DNA from: Diphasiastrum complanatum
Taxonomy: Eukaryota; Streptophyta; Lycopodiopsida; Lycopodiales; Lycopodiaceae
Length of the DNA: 64,000 bases
Direction: 5' to 3'
Assembly (NCBI GenBank): GCA_029204225.1
Contig: CM055097.1
Location: 59,944,073-60,008,072 of the forward strand
Shown: one piece after another, positions 1 through 12,015 of the stretch
Position numbering within the stretch: the stretch's first letter is position 1
How the letters are laid out: each line of letters begins with the position of its first letter
Made by a program: the position numbers and the translations under genes
Notes under the pieces: model-generated
The model's database searches: none
Seen by the model: the letters and a program-made list of their open reading frames with translations, nothing else
Told to the model about the DNA's origin: nothing

Positions 1-606
1 GGATCATCGAATCAGGTCAACGGGTGTGATCTATTTTCTTGAGAATGATCTAGAACCATGGATTTGAAAATATCCATTGGATTGTCAAACTTCAAATCTT
101 ACATTTCAAGTGAAGGGGTCCGAAGGATAGAAGGGCCTTCAACTTCATAAAAAATTTTCAAGTTGAAAGGGACCCTGAAGGTTAAATTCATTTGAAGAAA
201 AGTTTTACTTCAAGGTGAAAAAATAGTGTATTTTCTTCAAAGGCATAAGCATCTTTTAGCTCTTTTCTCCTTTTAGGGCTATCCAAAAGCCAAAATTCTC
301 CAATTTAAGGGCAGGAAAGGACTATACCCTGCAAGTACGGTACCTGAAAACAGAGAGATTGCCGCGGAGAAAATGTTCGGAGAACGCCTAAAGTCTTTTC
401 ACCATTCCAGTGGGCAAGCAATCATGAGTTGGTGACGAAGAGCATTTCGGAGGACGACATCGATTTGGCTTCCAATTTGGCAAAAGCGGCGGGAGGTCCT
501 GAAACTTTTTTGGCCAGACCTTAAAGTTGACTTTTAGAAGTCTAAATTTCTCTATAAGCTTGTCATTGGGCCTCATTAAGGCGCTATACGAGCAATTTTT
601 GGCGAA
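1..606. other. Non-coding flank of copia remnant
   Basis: No supported gene. A short minus-strand open frame at 388-576 shows no recognisable domain. Because gag begins at 607, this stretch should hold the leader or LTR of the copia element, but I cannot place an LTR edge or primer-binding site. Confidence 0.4.
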
Positions 607-2205
607 ATGGCAAGATTGGGAGAATCTGTGCTTGGAGAAGCTAGTAGATTGGACAAGGTATCCAATTATAGCATTTGGAGATTCAAAATAAAAAGTATTT
701 TCATGGAAAAGGAGCTATGAGACATTGTCATTGGGGTGGAACAAAGCCCAACTACATCTCCAGCCGATATTCGTGCATTTGACAAAAGGGCACAAAAGGC
801 CTTATCCTTAATAAATTTGTCAGTGAAGGATCACGTCATTGCCCACATTAGTGAAGCTGTATTAGCAAGAGGTGCTTGGGATGCACTCAAAACACAGTTT
901 CAGATGGTGAACCTCTCTCGAATGATGTTTTTGAGGACCAAACTCATAACTGTTCGCATGGAAAAGAATGAGGGTGTAGGGTCTTATTTCACACGAATAA
1001 AGGAGTTACGAGACCAGTTGATAGCCATTGGAGGGCCAATAAGAGGTGTTGAGCTGGTTCACACAACTATAAATGGCCTGTCTGAAAATTTTCAAATGTT
1101 TGCAAGTGGCATTGCTTAGAGGGAGAGGCTATCAACATTTGAAAATCCTCATGGCATCATCCTACAGGAGGAACAAAGGCATGAAGTGGTAAAAACTCGG
1201 CTTCCCACATTGGGAGATCAAGCAATGCTAGTCAAAGGGAAGCATAAATACAAGAAACAACCCAAAAAGTCGAATGTGGAAGATGACAATCAAAGATCCA
1301 CATCAGGCAAGAAGAAGAAAGACAATTGTTTCTATTGCCAAAAGCCTTGACATTGGGCAAGAGATTGTCGCAAGAAGAAGGCGGATATTAAGAGGGGCAA
1401 AGTGAAGCAGTTGACCAATTTTGCTGAAGAAGAGAATGATAGCGATAACGAAGATCAAGGCACGGCATTTACGACAGCATTAGCATCGCAACATTCCATT
1501 AATCACACACATTGATACGTGGACTCAGGGGCAATGAGACACATGACTGGCAACAAATTATGGTTTAAAAACCTGGAGCTTACTGATGATGGAGATAGAG
1601 TTGCGCAGGCGAATGACGACGAGTGCCAAATTCATGGAGTTGGTGCAGTGCCTATTTAATTTCCTGATGGACATGTGAAAATATTTGAAAATATGTTGTA
1701 TGTTCTCAACCTTCAAAAGAGTCTTTTATCTGTTGGTACAATGACAAATCATAAGTTGAAGGTGGAGTTCAACAACAAGAAATGCCAGATCAAGGATGTG
1801 AAACGAGGTTTCAAGGTGATTGCTAATGGCTTTAGGGATAAAACTTGTGGTTTGTACAAGTTAAATGTTGTTTTTACGAAGTGCAATGTGTTAGCATCTA
1901 CATCTATATCACAAAGTGATTTATGGCATAGACGTATGGGACATTTGAACTTCAAGAGCTTGAGGCTACTTCGTAAGCTCAAGATGGTAACAGGTCTACC
2001 TAGTTTGGATGACAAAGAAGAGTCCATTTGCAAGGAGTGCGTGCTAAGTAAGTTACATAGAAAGAAGTTCAACAAAGAAGGTGCAACAAGGGCAAAATGA
2101 GTGCTTGACTTTATACACTCTGACCTATGTGGGCCAATGATGGTAATGTCTATTGGTAAAGCATTTTATTTGCTAACCTTCATTGATGATTACTCACGAA
2201 AGACC
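607..2205 (+). pseudogene. Ty1/copia gag-protease-integrase remnant
   Basis: This is the 5' half of a Ty1/copia polyprotein, which in a live element makes the capsid, protease and integrase. One reading frame runs from the ATG at 607 to about 2205 with no frameshift and about six in-frame stops (near 718, 1117, 1348, 1513, 1657 and 2098). In order it shows a UBN2-type gag domain (open stretch 736-1119), a lysine-rich linker, a CCHC zinc knuckle (CFYC near 1327, a stop replacing the usual Gly before the His), the protease motif VDSGA (about 1519-1533), a GAG-pre-integrase zinc-binding segment (1675-2100, with LWHRRMGH and later CKEC) and the start of the integrase core (IHSDLCGPM, then FIDDYSRK). 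Similarity stops abruptly near 2205, so the rest of integrase, RT and RNase H are missing. It is dead. The family is certain, the lineage is not assigned. Confidence 0.93.
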
Positions 2206-4326
2206 TACGGTACCCCACAAAAATTAGATTGTGTATATGTACCTTTTAGTTTCTTTTGTTAATACAGTTCAAAAGTGTTCTCTTGGGTTGGTGTGTGATC
2301 TCTCTTTATTGCTTATGTGATTGATGTTAGATTTCTTGCAAATTAGCTAACTATACTGCCAGTAAGATCCTTGACAGTGGGTCTCTCATACAGCGCTCGA
2401 AAAACCAAGAGGATTATAGATGATATTGTAGCTATTGCGCACATATCACTCTTAATTTTGTCTGATCTTGAATGAATTATTGTCTGCTATTGCTTGTGTA
2501 TCTCACTCATTTGTTTTATCTATTCCGCATACTAGTTCAATTTTGTTGAATGTTGTGTTAATCTAAAAACGTAGGTCAACAGTGTCTGTCTATATTCAGA
2601 GATAAACCTATTTCAAATCATTAATCTCTGCTCTGGAGTACAACTCAGGTTTGAAAAGTACACTAAGCGAGAAATTTTCCATCTTGGTTATATTCATCAT
2701 AAGTTAGTAACATCACCTTCATGTAAAGCATTTATATGAAACACTAGGTGAGATAACCTAACTTAAGAGATTAAAGTTAAAGAAATAGTAAAATAATTAT
2801 AACTATAGTCTGAAATCATCCACAAACTCTGGCAGATAATTCATAAGTTTTCAAGTACAAATATCCTTAGAATCCAATTTCAAGATATCATAATTCATTT
2901 AACTAGAATATCTAGGAAAATCATTAAGATATAGAATGATTAAAACTCAACTCTGAGTATCCCAAATACTCTTTTGAGTTAAATACTCCAGTTTCTAACA
3001 CCAAATGCAAGAAAATACCATTCATTCATCTTAATAGACTTGTCTGTCTCCTAAGATAACTGGAGATCCAATTCAAATGAAGAACTGCACTCAAGCATCT
3101 GCAGACCATAAACTATAGCTAAATACCATCCACTAGATAAATTAAATTCTCCACAAATACTTATCTTGTGAGAATTTTTGTGAGATCCATAGGTTCTCAA
3201 ATAAAATACTGGAGTAGAGAGATTCAAAACACTAATTTGAATTCTTACTCATCAAAACTAGGGACAAGCTTCTGTCAACTAACAGATCCAATGTAATCCA
3301 CGTATCAGATTCCACTTCTAAACCTCACAATTGACATCCAAAACTGTGGATAACTCAATGGTTACAAAGATATTAGTTACGAATTCATCTGAATGAATTC
3401 TAACCAAGAAATTAATAACCAGTATTAAGCAATTATTTACAGGGATTACCAAAATCCTAAATGCAAAATATATTTCCCGATCACACTTACTACCATTGAT
3501 GTCCACTCTTCTGCCCTCCTTAGAATTTTCAATTCTCTGAAAATCTATTTCAGCTAAGGTACCAAGAAGATGTAACGACATTAGTAAATGTTTAAAAACT
3601 AATTACTTTAGGAAAAAATCCAAAACAATTTCATTTATGTCCTATACCTGGGTTGAATATCTGATATATCAAAAATCATTTACTAGTATATGAAACAGTA
3701 CTAGTCTGATCTTTTGAATATAATTCACCAATAGGATTTTACTGGAAATGAAATCAGTTGTGTAATTCCTATTTTTAAAAAAATTTCAATAAAATTTGAC
3801 TATTTTTTTTTATTGACTGGTTTGGCATTACTTCATTAATATTGACAAAACCTATCCAAACATAGAATATGAAATTACATGAATGGAAATCCCACCAATA
3901 GAATTTCAGTAATTCTTGAACAGTATCTTGTCAGATTTATTGACTAGATAAAGAATACTATTGTCACTCATCCAATCTGGTCATTTCATATTGTCTGGCG
4001 ATTTTAATTCAAATTTAACTAGTTTTTTGCACAAACGTTCACTTGACTAATTACTATCGATCTACATCGATTAGAAAACTTATCAGACAAGTAACTAATT
4101 TCCAATTATCAAATGGAAATACAATTAGACTTCTAGGATATCGAGGTTATTGGACACTTAGTGGGTCCTGCCACTAAAATACTGCCATAACTAAGCTTAT
4201 CAAGTGGGCCCTGCCACAATACACTATATAGTTAGGAGTAATAAGCGTGAGGGCATTGGCAACCTACGTATATAAGCCCAGTGAGAATGCCAAAGGGATC
4301 TGTATAATTTGTAGAACTAGGAATAA
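2206..4326. other. AT-rich intergenic stretch
   Basis: About 2.1 kb of AT-rich sequence with no coding potential that I can support. Open frames here, such as 3318-3581 on the minus strand, are short and show no motif. The last 90 bases contain an LTR-start-like motif, listed separately. Confidence 0.5.
4241..4290 (+). repeat. Dispersed LTR-start-like motif, copy 1
   Basis: The stretch beginning AATAAGCGTGAGGGCATTGG and running into a TATATAAGCCC-like end resembles 5618-5665 on the same strand and the reverse complement of about 32080-32120. The three copies share an AATAAG-x-x-x-GAGGG-like start, a GGCA-x-CCT core and a following TAAG. The third copy is preceded by TTAGAATAATAAG, the type of sequence that begins many copia LTRs, so I read the motif as an LTR 5' end. 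The full LTR length is not resolved. Confidence 0.4.
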
Positions 4327-4346
4327 GTGACTTGGGAATACACTTG

Positions 4347-5600
4347 TCAAATGTGTGAAAAACATGATATTACATGCATGTTTATCAAAGAATTTCTGGA
4401 CAGAAGCCGTCTTGATAGCTACATATATTCAAAATCAACTTACAATCAAAGCCTTAGTCGACAAAACACCCAAAGAGGTGTGGGTAGGTTCAAAACCATC
4501 GATAAGGCATCTTTGAACTTTTGGTTGCATCATTTTCACACAAATTCCAACAGAACTTTGAAAGAAGCTAGATTCTACTAATTTTTAAGTCTATCTTTGT
4601 TTCGAATCATAAGGCTTATAGGATCTACAATCAAGTGTTGCCTAAGAATATTATAGCAAGTAGCGATGTTATCTTTCTCGAAAATCAGTTTGTTGATCTC
4701 AAGGGAAAGGAGAAAGTTACAAATGTCGAATCCATACCCGATAATGCATTAGATTTGAATCTAAACTCCATTTTAATTAATGATTCAGAAGAAGATGACT
4801 CAACATAGACATAGTAGCAGTAGCTGGATATGTCAGTTCCTCGAAGATAAAATTGAGACAAAGTTCTAAACAGATTTATTGACAATGTCATAGCCACTTG
4901 TTATTTTGTGGAGGAGCCAGTCAATTATTTTGAGGTGATATCTAGTCTAGATGAAGATCAGCAATGGACAAAGACTATCAACCTTTCATTAAGAACTAGA
5001 CATGGACTGTTACAAACCTATCAGTTGGTAAGTATATCATTATCTGCAAATACAAAGTCGATGGATCAGTTGATCGATAGAAGGCAAGGCTAGTTGTAGC
5101 TAGAAGATTTTCTCAGATCCTGAATGTTGATTATTCAGAAACTTTCAATCCCATGGTCAAACATTTGTTGATCGGACTTTTAATTTCATTTGCAACAATG
5201 CAGATCTAGAAATTCACTAGATGGATGTACAAATATCATTTTTACATGGTGTAATAGAAGAAGACATTTATATGTCTCAACCCAAAGACTATGAGTTGGA
5301 GGGAAACACCCATCAACTTATGCAAGCTTCAAAAACTTTTTTATGGGCTTAAACAATCGTCTCATGCTTGGGTTCATCGAATCAACGCAAGGCTTCATAC
5401 CAAGTTTAGCTGATTGTAATGTTATGACAAATTAGTGGATTCATCTTTCATTATCATTATATTATATGTTGATGACACATTACTTTTTAGTAATGACATT
5501 CGAATGTTGAAGGATGTCAAAAAGATGTTATCGAAAGAATTCAACATGATAGATTGTTGGAGGATTTGTGGTAAAGAGACAAGCTAATTCTTGGTTAGAT
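4347..5600 (+). pseudogene. Ty1/copia integrase C-terminus and RT remnant
   Basis: This is a second copia remnant, unrelated in register to the one at 607. From about 4380 one frame reads like the integrase C-terminus: an NFWTEAV segment, DKTPKEVWVGSKPS, then FGC, interrupted by stops. From about 4610 it gives the typical YRIYN...SDVIF segment and an acidic linker ending near 4806. RT follows: KYKVDGSVDR and YKARLVAR near 5050-5100, YSETFNPMVK near 5135, FYGLKQSSHAW near 5340 and LYVDDTLLFSND near 5465. Thus the YVDD catalytic motif is still visible, although frameshifts and stops make it non-functional. RNase H and the element ends are not recognisable. The open frame at 4327-4581 is a different frame and is not the real one. 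Confidence 0.85.
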
Positions 5601-7518
5601 CATAGATCTACATTAATGAATAAGTGTGAGGGATTTGGCACCCTGCGTGTTTAAGTCCAACCTAATGGTCAAATGGTTATTGATTTATTAGTTGTTAATA
5701 AAAGGACTGTAGCCCAATTATGAGAATTAAATGTCGTAGGGCCTAATAGTCAAGTTAGTGAATAAAAGTGGGTTCTCCCCAAAACTCAAATTCAAATTCA
5801 AATAAGGAGAGAGACAGGACTTGGCCAATAGGCTTTGAAGGCAAGTGCCCTAGAATCTACTATAAGTAGTGGTGCTTTGTAGTTCATTTTTTATGTTCAA
5901 TCAAGAACTCTACCAAATTGCATTTGGATGTCCTTGCTCTTCTTTCTTGCTCCATATCTCATGTTTTTTTGCTATCTTTATGTGTTTTGGATTTGCTAGT
6001 TGTTGGGACTGAATCATGTTTCTAATTTATGAGAGAGAGAGAGAGAGAAGTGAGCTTGACCTTGGTGATAAGGGTTAATGGATCGTACTGTTAGATGTTT
6101 AATCATAATCATGTATATAAATCTAGACTATGTTATCGCTCTCATGGGAATGAACTTTTGCGTGAGATGTAAAGAATCCTCTTCCATTCTTGATGCTATG
6201 CAAGTGCTTAGATCTAGGGTTGAATGTGGATAGTAAATCCCATTACAATTTTGGCGCCTTTGTCAGGGAGTTACGCCAATTTCTCATTTTCAGCATGTTT
6301 ATGATGCTTGGATGAATGTTAGCTCTCATTTAGGCATCATGATTTTTGCATGATACTAGTGTTAGAATTACATTTTTAAGATTAGTTTTGGGAGATTTTC
6401 TTGATGTTGTGTTAATTTCTTGCTTGTAGTCACCTGAGATTTATGAGTAAGGAAGGAGAGTAATACCAAACTTCAGTTCACTGTTGGCTCTCTTTTGTCC
6501 TTTCTTCACAGATTCACTACCTCTGTGAACACGGCTTTTTCTCTTTTCTTTCTTTTATTGCTTTCGACGTTACAGTTCGTTATAGATTATCTTCTTGTTA
6601 GAACAGTCAATAGCAGAAGCGTTTCTTAGTTTCAATGTATTTCCCAGTCTGTCAATGGGAAAACAGGTTTGATACTCAGCTACATGCATACACTAGCCAT
6701 GTAACCATCTATAGCTAAAGAGGATCAGCGTTTCAGAGCAGGGAGCAGACCTACACTAACTACTAAATCAAAGAACAATCAAGAACTAGATTAGCTACTG
6801 AAAACAAGATTCAAGAAACAAGATTCCTAGCAGCATTTTAACAATCTAAGAATCAAGAAACACTCATCACTTGATGCTTAGATTACTCAAGAACAATCAA
6901 GAATTGGACTGTAAAGAAATATGCAAAAATCACACCACAGATCTAGCCTATTTAGTTTACTTGAATGCTAGTTCCTACATTAATCCACAAACAAGAAAAG
7001 AAGCTAATCCACTCTACAAAAGCAACAAATCTAATCCACTCTACAGTCCACAACCACACACAAATGGAGGGAAAGGCAAGATCATAAATGCATCACTCAA
7101 TAAACAAGCATGATCAAGGAGCTCAATGGATGCACCAAACTCGTGAAGGCTCTTCTCATTTCAGCATGGAGTTGATACAACTCTCAAGAAGCTCCTCTTC
7201 ACAAAGAGGGAGTCTCTTAAATAAGCAAGAGAGCTCATTAGGTGGCATCCTAGTGGAATTTCCACATTTCACAAAATACAAGTTGAATATTGCCCTCCAC
7301 TAGAGGTCACCATCAAATGGTGGCTCACTCTACTTTCTTTAAGAGGGGTCTACTTGCATTTATTACATTTGCATAGAAATACTAGTTCCTACATGGTCAT
7401 TCCATCTTCCAGGATTCACCATGAGGCTTACACAGTTCTTGCATGTCTTTCCTAGCTAGTATTTCTCGGCTCTCAATCTTCATTAGTCTCGTCTTCTTAG
7501 AGACCTCCTCGGTGTAAG
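5601..7518. other. Intergenic sequence with possible LTR remains
   Basis: I see no gene here. 5618-5665 is copy 2 of the LTR-start-like motif, a short GA run lies near 6030-6048, and a primer-binding-site-like sequence lies at 6250 (separate entry). The open frames at 6871-7113 and 7088-7303 show no domain. Confidence 0.4.
6248..6275 (+). promoter_or_regulatory. Possible gypsy-type primer-binding site
   Basis: The sequence TTTTGGCGCCTTTGTCAGGG is one or two changes from the TTGGCGCCGTTGCCGGGG sequence that follows the 5' LTR of many plant Ty3/gypsy elements. It follows a TTACA-like end (about 6243-6247), so a decayed gypsy LTR may lie to its left. No gag ORF follows, and this call is tentative. 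Confidence 0.35.
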
Positions 7519-8545
7519 GTGAGAGGTGCTCTTGAGTTGCTCTGTCCGAGTATCTTGGAGATTCGTCAAAATCAGCCAACATCCTCCTTGGTCATCTCGT
7601 ACTTGGAAAACAAGGTTTACGCACCAGCTGAATCGTCCTGCCAAGCATCCATCTCTTGGGGTCGTCATAGAGTATGTAGCGAGATTGTCACACCCCCCTC
7701 GCCTCCCATGTCTCGTCGTCGTACTCAGCCATCACCGTCACCTGCGTCTATTCTCCTTGCCGCAACTCGCTCTAAACTATTTGTCCCCTCAGCCTCTACT
7801 ACTACCCTTGTCTCAGATTCCACACAAGTGTCCTCAGTAATGATTGGATCCACAATCCAAGTTGGAGAAGCAAATTCTACCTCACCCCCACACTCTACTA
7901 CCATGTCACCATCAACCCAGAGATTCATGGAAATGTTTGATGATTCCAACCCCCTCGAGGTAGATGAACATTTTGTGATTGAGCCCTGGACCCCTTGAAT
8001 CTCGATCCCCAAGAATGAGATTTGACTAGTTCCATACCATTGAGATTCTAGATTCAGCTCCAGCCTTACAGCAACAGCCGCCAATATCACTAGCATTTCA
8101 GGCACCAGATGCTTTTCAACTCCCTTTTGTAGTCAGACAACCAAAGCAATCTGATGCATAGGTCCCAAATGGATTCGAAGACAAAGGTATCTTTGAAGAG
8201 GAAGATCCACAAGCAAATCTTTGTGGCCAATCACGACAACCTATGGGATCAAGTCTTGTTGCTGCTACTGCTGCTATGGCTGTAACTTTGGATTATGGTG
8301 ATGTCCTTGGAACTTATTCACACCTTGGACGGATGATCCAAACATTTTTGAACAGAAGAAGTCAATGGAAAAATGAATTGTAGATATGGGATCAGAGAAT
8401 ACACTTATCAATCAAAAGGTGATCCAGATCAATAAAGAACTGAAGATAGCAAAACAACATGAGCAAACAACTAAAACTGAGCTGAAAAACATTAAAATTA
8501 TACACGAAGATGTGCTCGAACAACATGTTGGGAACAAGTTAGATC
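7519..8545 (+). pseudogene. Unrecognised coding remnant, possibly gag-like
   Basis: An open frame of 159 codons (7519-7998) is rich in Ser, Thr and Pro and ends in an acidic stretch. After stops, protein-like sequence resumes from about 8325 to 8540 with a Lys/Glu-rich segment of probable coiled coil (INKELKIAKQHEQ). A variable Ser/Pro region followed by a coiled coil would fit a retroelement gag. No zinc knuckle or protease is present, and the sequence stops where the minus-strand copia element begins near 8546. Function unknown. Confidence 0.3.
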
Positions 8546-8956
8546 CTTGATAGAGAATGCCAAAAAATCTAGTAGAAGAGACATATCTAAGTACTCTCTT
8601 AGCACTTTTCCAATGATGCATCAAGGGAGGGACCTTGCATATATTGACTCAACTTGCTTACACTATAGCTCAAATCTGGTCTAGTGATTGTCAAATAGAT
8701 TAAGGAGCCTATAAGCTTTCTAAAGAGTGTAATGTCCTGAAAGGATGCTTCATCACCATCATTAGAAACTTTACAAACTTACTCCATAGGGGTATCAATC
8801 CCTTTACAATCTTTCATGCCAAACCTTTCAAGAATGGAAGTAGCATACTTTGATTGACTTATGAAAGTGAAATCACTACCTCTAGAAACTTCTATTCCAA
8901 GTATGAACTTTAGAAGTCCTAGATCTACCATCTTGAATTCACTAGACAATGCAACT

Positions 8957-9595
8957 TTAACTTATGCTTTCACCATCATTTCCTATCAATATGATTTCGT
9001 CAACATAAAGAACTAAAATGATGATCTTACCATTATTACACTTGATGTACAAAGAAGGTTCATAAGAACTAATCACAAAGCCAAGGGAGTAGAGAAAATC
9101 ATGCAACCTAGAGTACCAAGCTCTAGGTGCTTGCTTCAAGCCATATAGGCTCTTCTTAAAATGGCAAACCTTGTCCTCCTCACCATCCTTGATGAAACCC
9201 TTGGATTGCAACATGTATATTTCCTCCTCCAAGTAGCCATTCAAAAATGCATTGGTCACATCCATTTGATAGAGATTCCACTTGAACAAAGTAGCAATAC
9301 AAATGATCATTCTAATAGGTACAAGCTTTGCTATAGGTGCATATGTTTTTTCATAATCTATGCCTTTAGTTTGAAGAAATCCCTTAGCAACAAGTCTAGC
9401 TTTGTACTTACTTATAGATCCATCTTGATTGTACTTTATTTTATAGGTCCACTTACATGCAAGTGACATCTTCCCATATGGAAGGTGTGCACGATTCCAT
9501 GTTTGATTATCTACCAAAGCATCAAACTCTACTTGCATTGCATCTCTCCAAAACTTGTGATCTACTAGCATCATCATAACATGATGGCTCTTCAA
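8957..9595 (-). pseudogene. Copia reverse transcriptase
   Basis: This is the RT domain of the minus-strand copia element; RT copies the element RNA into DNA. The motifs seen are WTYKIKYNQDGSISKYKARL, DYEKTYAPIAKL, QMDVTNAFLNGYLEEEIYM (first catalytic Asp), SLYGLKQAPRAWYSRL and LYVDEIILIGND. The last should read YVDD: the second catalytic Asp is Glu. A frameshift near 9550 separates it from the upstream integrase C-terminal frame, and another at 8957-8965 separates it from the downstream segment that carries GLLKFILGIEVSRG and [20 protein letters not shown] (about 8640-8930). It is a dead copy. Confidence 0.93.
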
Positions 9596-10259
9596 GCATT
9601 GTGGTTAGAAAAGAGTAAGAGGTAGAAGGAGTTGTGTCTTCCCTTTGCTTTCCTTTCTCAAAGTATGTGAGCCTTGAAGGCTCAGCCTTGTTCCTTGTGG
9701 ATCTCCTCGGTCCCTTTGGTTCTTGAGCTTCATCTTCCAAAAAATCTTTTTCAAGAAGCTCCTCCTCGGGTTGTGCAAAATCTTCAACACATTGAGGATT
9801 AGATGCACTTGGAAACATCTTAGAATTTTGAGATTTATCAAATAAGACATCCTTGCTATCTTTTACTTTGCTCGAAATAGGATCAAATATCCTATATCCT
9901 TTGTTGTCTTCACTATAGCCTAGAAATATTCCTTTGAAGGAAGTTGCATTTTCTTTCCTTCTAGTTTCCAAAGGAATGTGGACATAACATATACATCCAA
10001 ATACTTTAGAGTCTTTTACATTGGGCTTATTGCCAAACAAAGCTTGATATGGTGAGATCCCGCCAATAGCACTACTAGGAAGCCTATTACATAATAAATT
10101 AGCACAAGTTATGGCCTCTCCCCAAAATGAGATGGGTAGAGATGCATCAAGCCTCAAGGACTTTGCACATTCATATAGGCTTCTATTTTTCCTCTCGGCC
10201 ACCCCATTTTGTTGGGGGGTGTAGGAACAAGTAAGCTCTCTTAATGTCATTGATCTCAC
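9522..10259 (-). pseudogene. Copia integrase C-terminal half and linker
   Basis: The frame begins in the integrase core (SYTPQQNGVAERKNR, containing the catalytic Glu), then CANLLCNRLPSSAIGG, the VFGCICYVHIP segment and a GYSEDNKGYRIFDP segment, and ends in an acidic linker before RT. A one-base frameshift near 10233 separates it from the upstream integrase frame. Integrase inserts element cDNA into the genome; here the protein is broken. Confidence 0.92.
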
Positions 10260-11121
10260 AAAAGTCTCTCATCTTATTGGAGATATATTCTCCTCCATTG
10301 TCACATCTTAGAACTTCAATGCAAGAACTAAGTTGCTTTTCTACTAGAGACTTAAACTTCACAAAAGCTTCATGTACAAGGCTTTTCTTAGACAATAATT
10401 CTATCCAAGTGAATCTAGTACAATCATCTATGAAAGTCACATACATTAAGGCACCTCCATTACTTTCATGAGAAAAAGCATATACATCTGAACGAATAAG
10501 ATCCACGGGTGAAGTAGATCTTGTCAAAGAGATCTTGTAGGATGTCTCATGTGACTTTGCAAGGCCACATGCCTCACACACTTTGCCACACTTTGTGAGT
10601 GATTTTGGTAGGCTAAGAGCTAGCTCCTTTGATGCTGACTCCATTGATTGAAGATTGGGATGGCCTAATCTTTTGTGCCAAAGCTCCACTTGAGTCAGCT
10701 CTTCCCTAACCATATTCACACTTTCAATGGCCACATTAGCATCCAACTTAAAAAGCCTTCTTTGCTTAATGACACTAGTTATGCACTTATCACATTTCAA
10801 GATGGAACATGCTCCATTTTTGAAATGTACATCTAGTCCATCATCAATTAGTTGACCAACCCTAAGCAAGTTTTTGGTAATGGATAGAACATACAAAACA
10901 TTATCAAGATCTATCCTTTTAGAAGATCCTAAGAATAATGGAATAGATCCTATGCCATCTATCTTACATTCTTGATCACTAGCAGTGTAGATTGATTTCT
11001 TAGAATCATTACAAGAAATTAAAGTAGAAAAATAATGCTTGTTGAATGACATGTGGGAACTAGCCCCACTATCAATCCACCATGTCTCTTTGCTTGAAGT
11101 TGGTGTAGATGCTACCATCAA
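10183..11121 (-). pseudogene. Copia protease and integrase N-terminal half
   Basis: The frame starts in the protease (WWIDSGASSHMSF, with the active-site DSGA), followed by the GAG-pre-integrase zinc finger (LWHKRLGHPN, then CEACGLAKSHE) and the integrase core (IRSDVYAFS, YVTFIDDCTRFTWIELL, RCDNGGEY). It lies in the same frame as gag, separated by a TGA in the zinc knuckle. It ends when the frame slips near 10233. In HSD the usual His-Ser-Asp has become IRSD, one more sign of decay. Confidence 0.92.
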
Positions 11122-11220
11122 GGATGTGTTGAAGCCATCCTCTCCATCCTCCTCTTGTGCAAGATTTCCATGATCCTCATTGCCTTGGTTCTTTTTCTTA
11201 TAGCATTCAAAAGCAAAGTG

Positions 11221-12015
11221 TCATTTCTTTCCACAAAAGAAACACCTTAGCTTATCTTTGTTCTTGATCTTCCCTTTGGAGGTAGATCCACCATCCTTGA
11301 CCTCGGTCTCCTTGTCTTGGTTCTTCTTGAATGGAAGGGTCTTTTTCTTGCCCTTTGATGTGAAGTTTGATTTTTCATCACCACCATGTAGTGATAAAGA
11401 CCCCATTCTTGCCTTGAGGTGTAGAATCCTACTCTCCTCGGCCACAAGAACATTATGCAACTTATCTATTGAAGGAAGTTGGTCTTGAATAGCAAAAGAT
11501 TGAACTAGATTAGTGAACTCATCACCTAGTCCATTCAATATCACTAGTTCTTTGTCTTGGATCTTATCTCCAATAGATCCCAATTCTTTGTTTAAAGATT
11601 TTATCGTTAGGACATATTCTTGTCCACTTTCTCCACTTCCCTTCATACTTTAGAGTACTTGATTCCTTAGCATGAGTACTCTAGAAGTGTTGCTGGATTC
11701 ATAGATACCCTTTAATGAATCCCAGGCCTTTTTTGATGAGGCACAAGAAGCCACCTCTTTCAAGAGGTCATTGCCTACATTCATCTTTAGACAATGTAGG
11801 TCCAATCTAGCCCTCTTCTTGTATTTCAATTGTTCTTGGGATACTTCAGGCTCTTTTTCAACTCCTAGAACAATATAAAAGAGGTCATGGATCAAAAATA
11901 ATGATTTCATCCTCATTTTCCAAATGGAATAGTTTGTGGAATTTAGTTTCTCACTAGATTCTAACAAATATCCACTCATGGATGACATATTGAATGGTTT
12001 GCCTATGAGATGCAC
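11221..12015 (-). pseudogene. Copia gag with zinc knuckle
   Basis: The frame from the ATG at 12015 reads a UBN2/gag polypeptide (NSTNYSIWKMRMKSLFLIHD, then CASSKKAWDSLKGIYESSNT), is interrupted by one in-frame TAA at 11650-11652, and continues (SGESGQEYVLTIKSLNKELG, GLGDEFTNLVQSF) to a CCHC zinc knuckle at about 11205-11245. In the knuckle the residue before the His, normally Gly, is a TGA stop. Gag forms the virus-like particle; this copy cannot make the full protein. Confidence 0.92.

Noticed and set aside
9161-9466. Plus-strand ORF of 101 codons (and 10244-10471, 11258-11488)
   Set aside because: Antisense shadows of the copia RT, integrase and gag frames.
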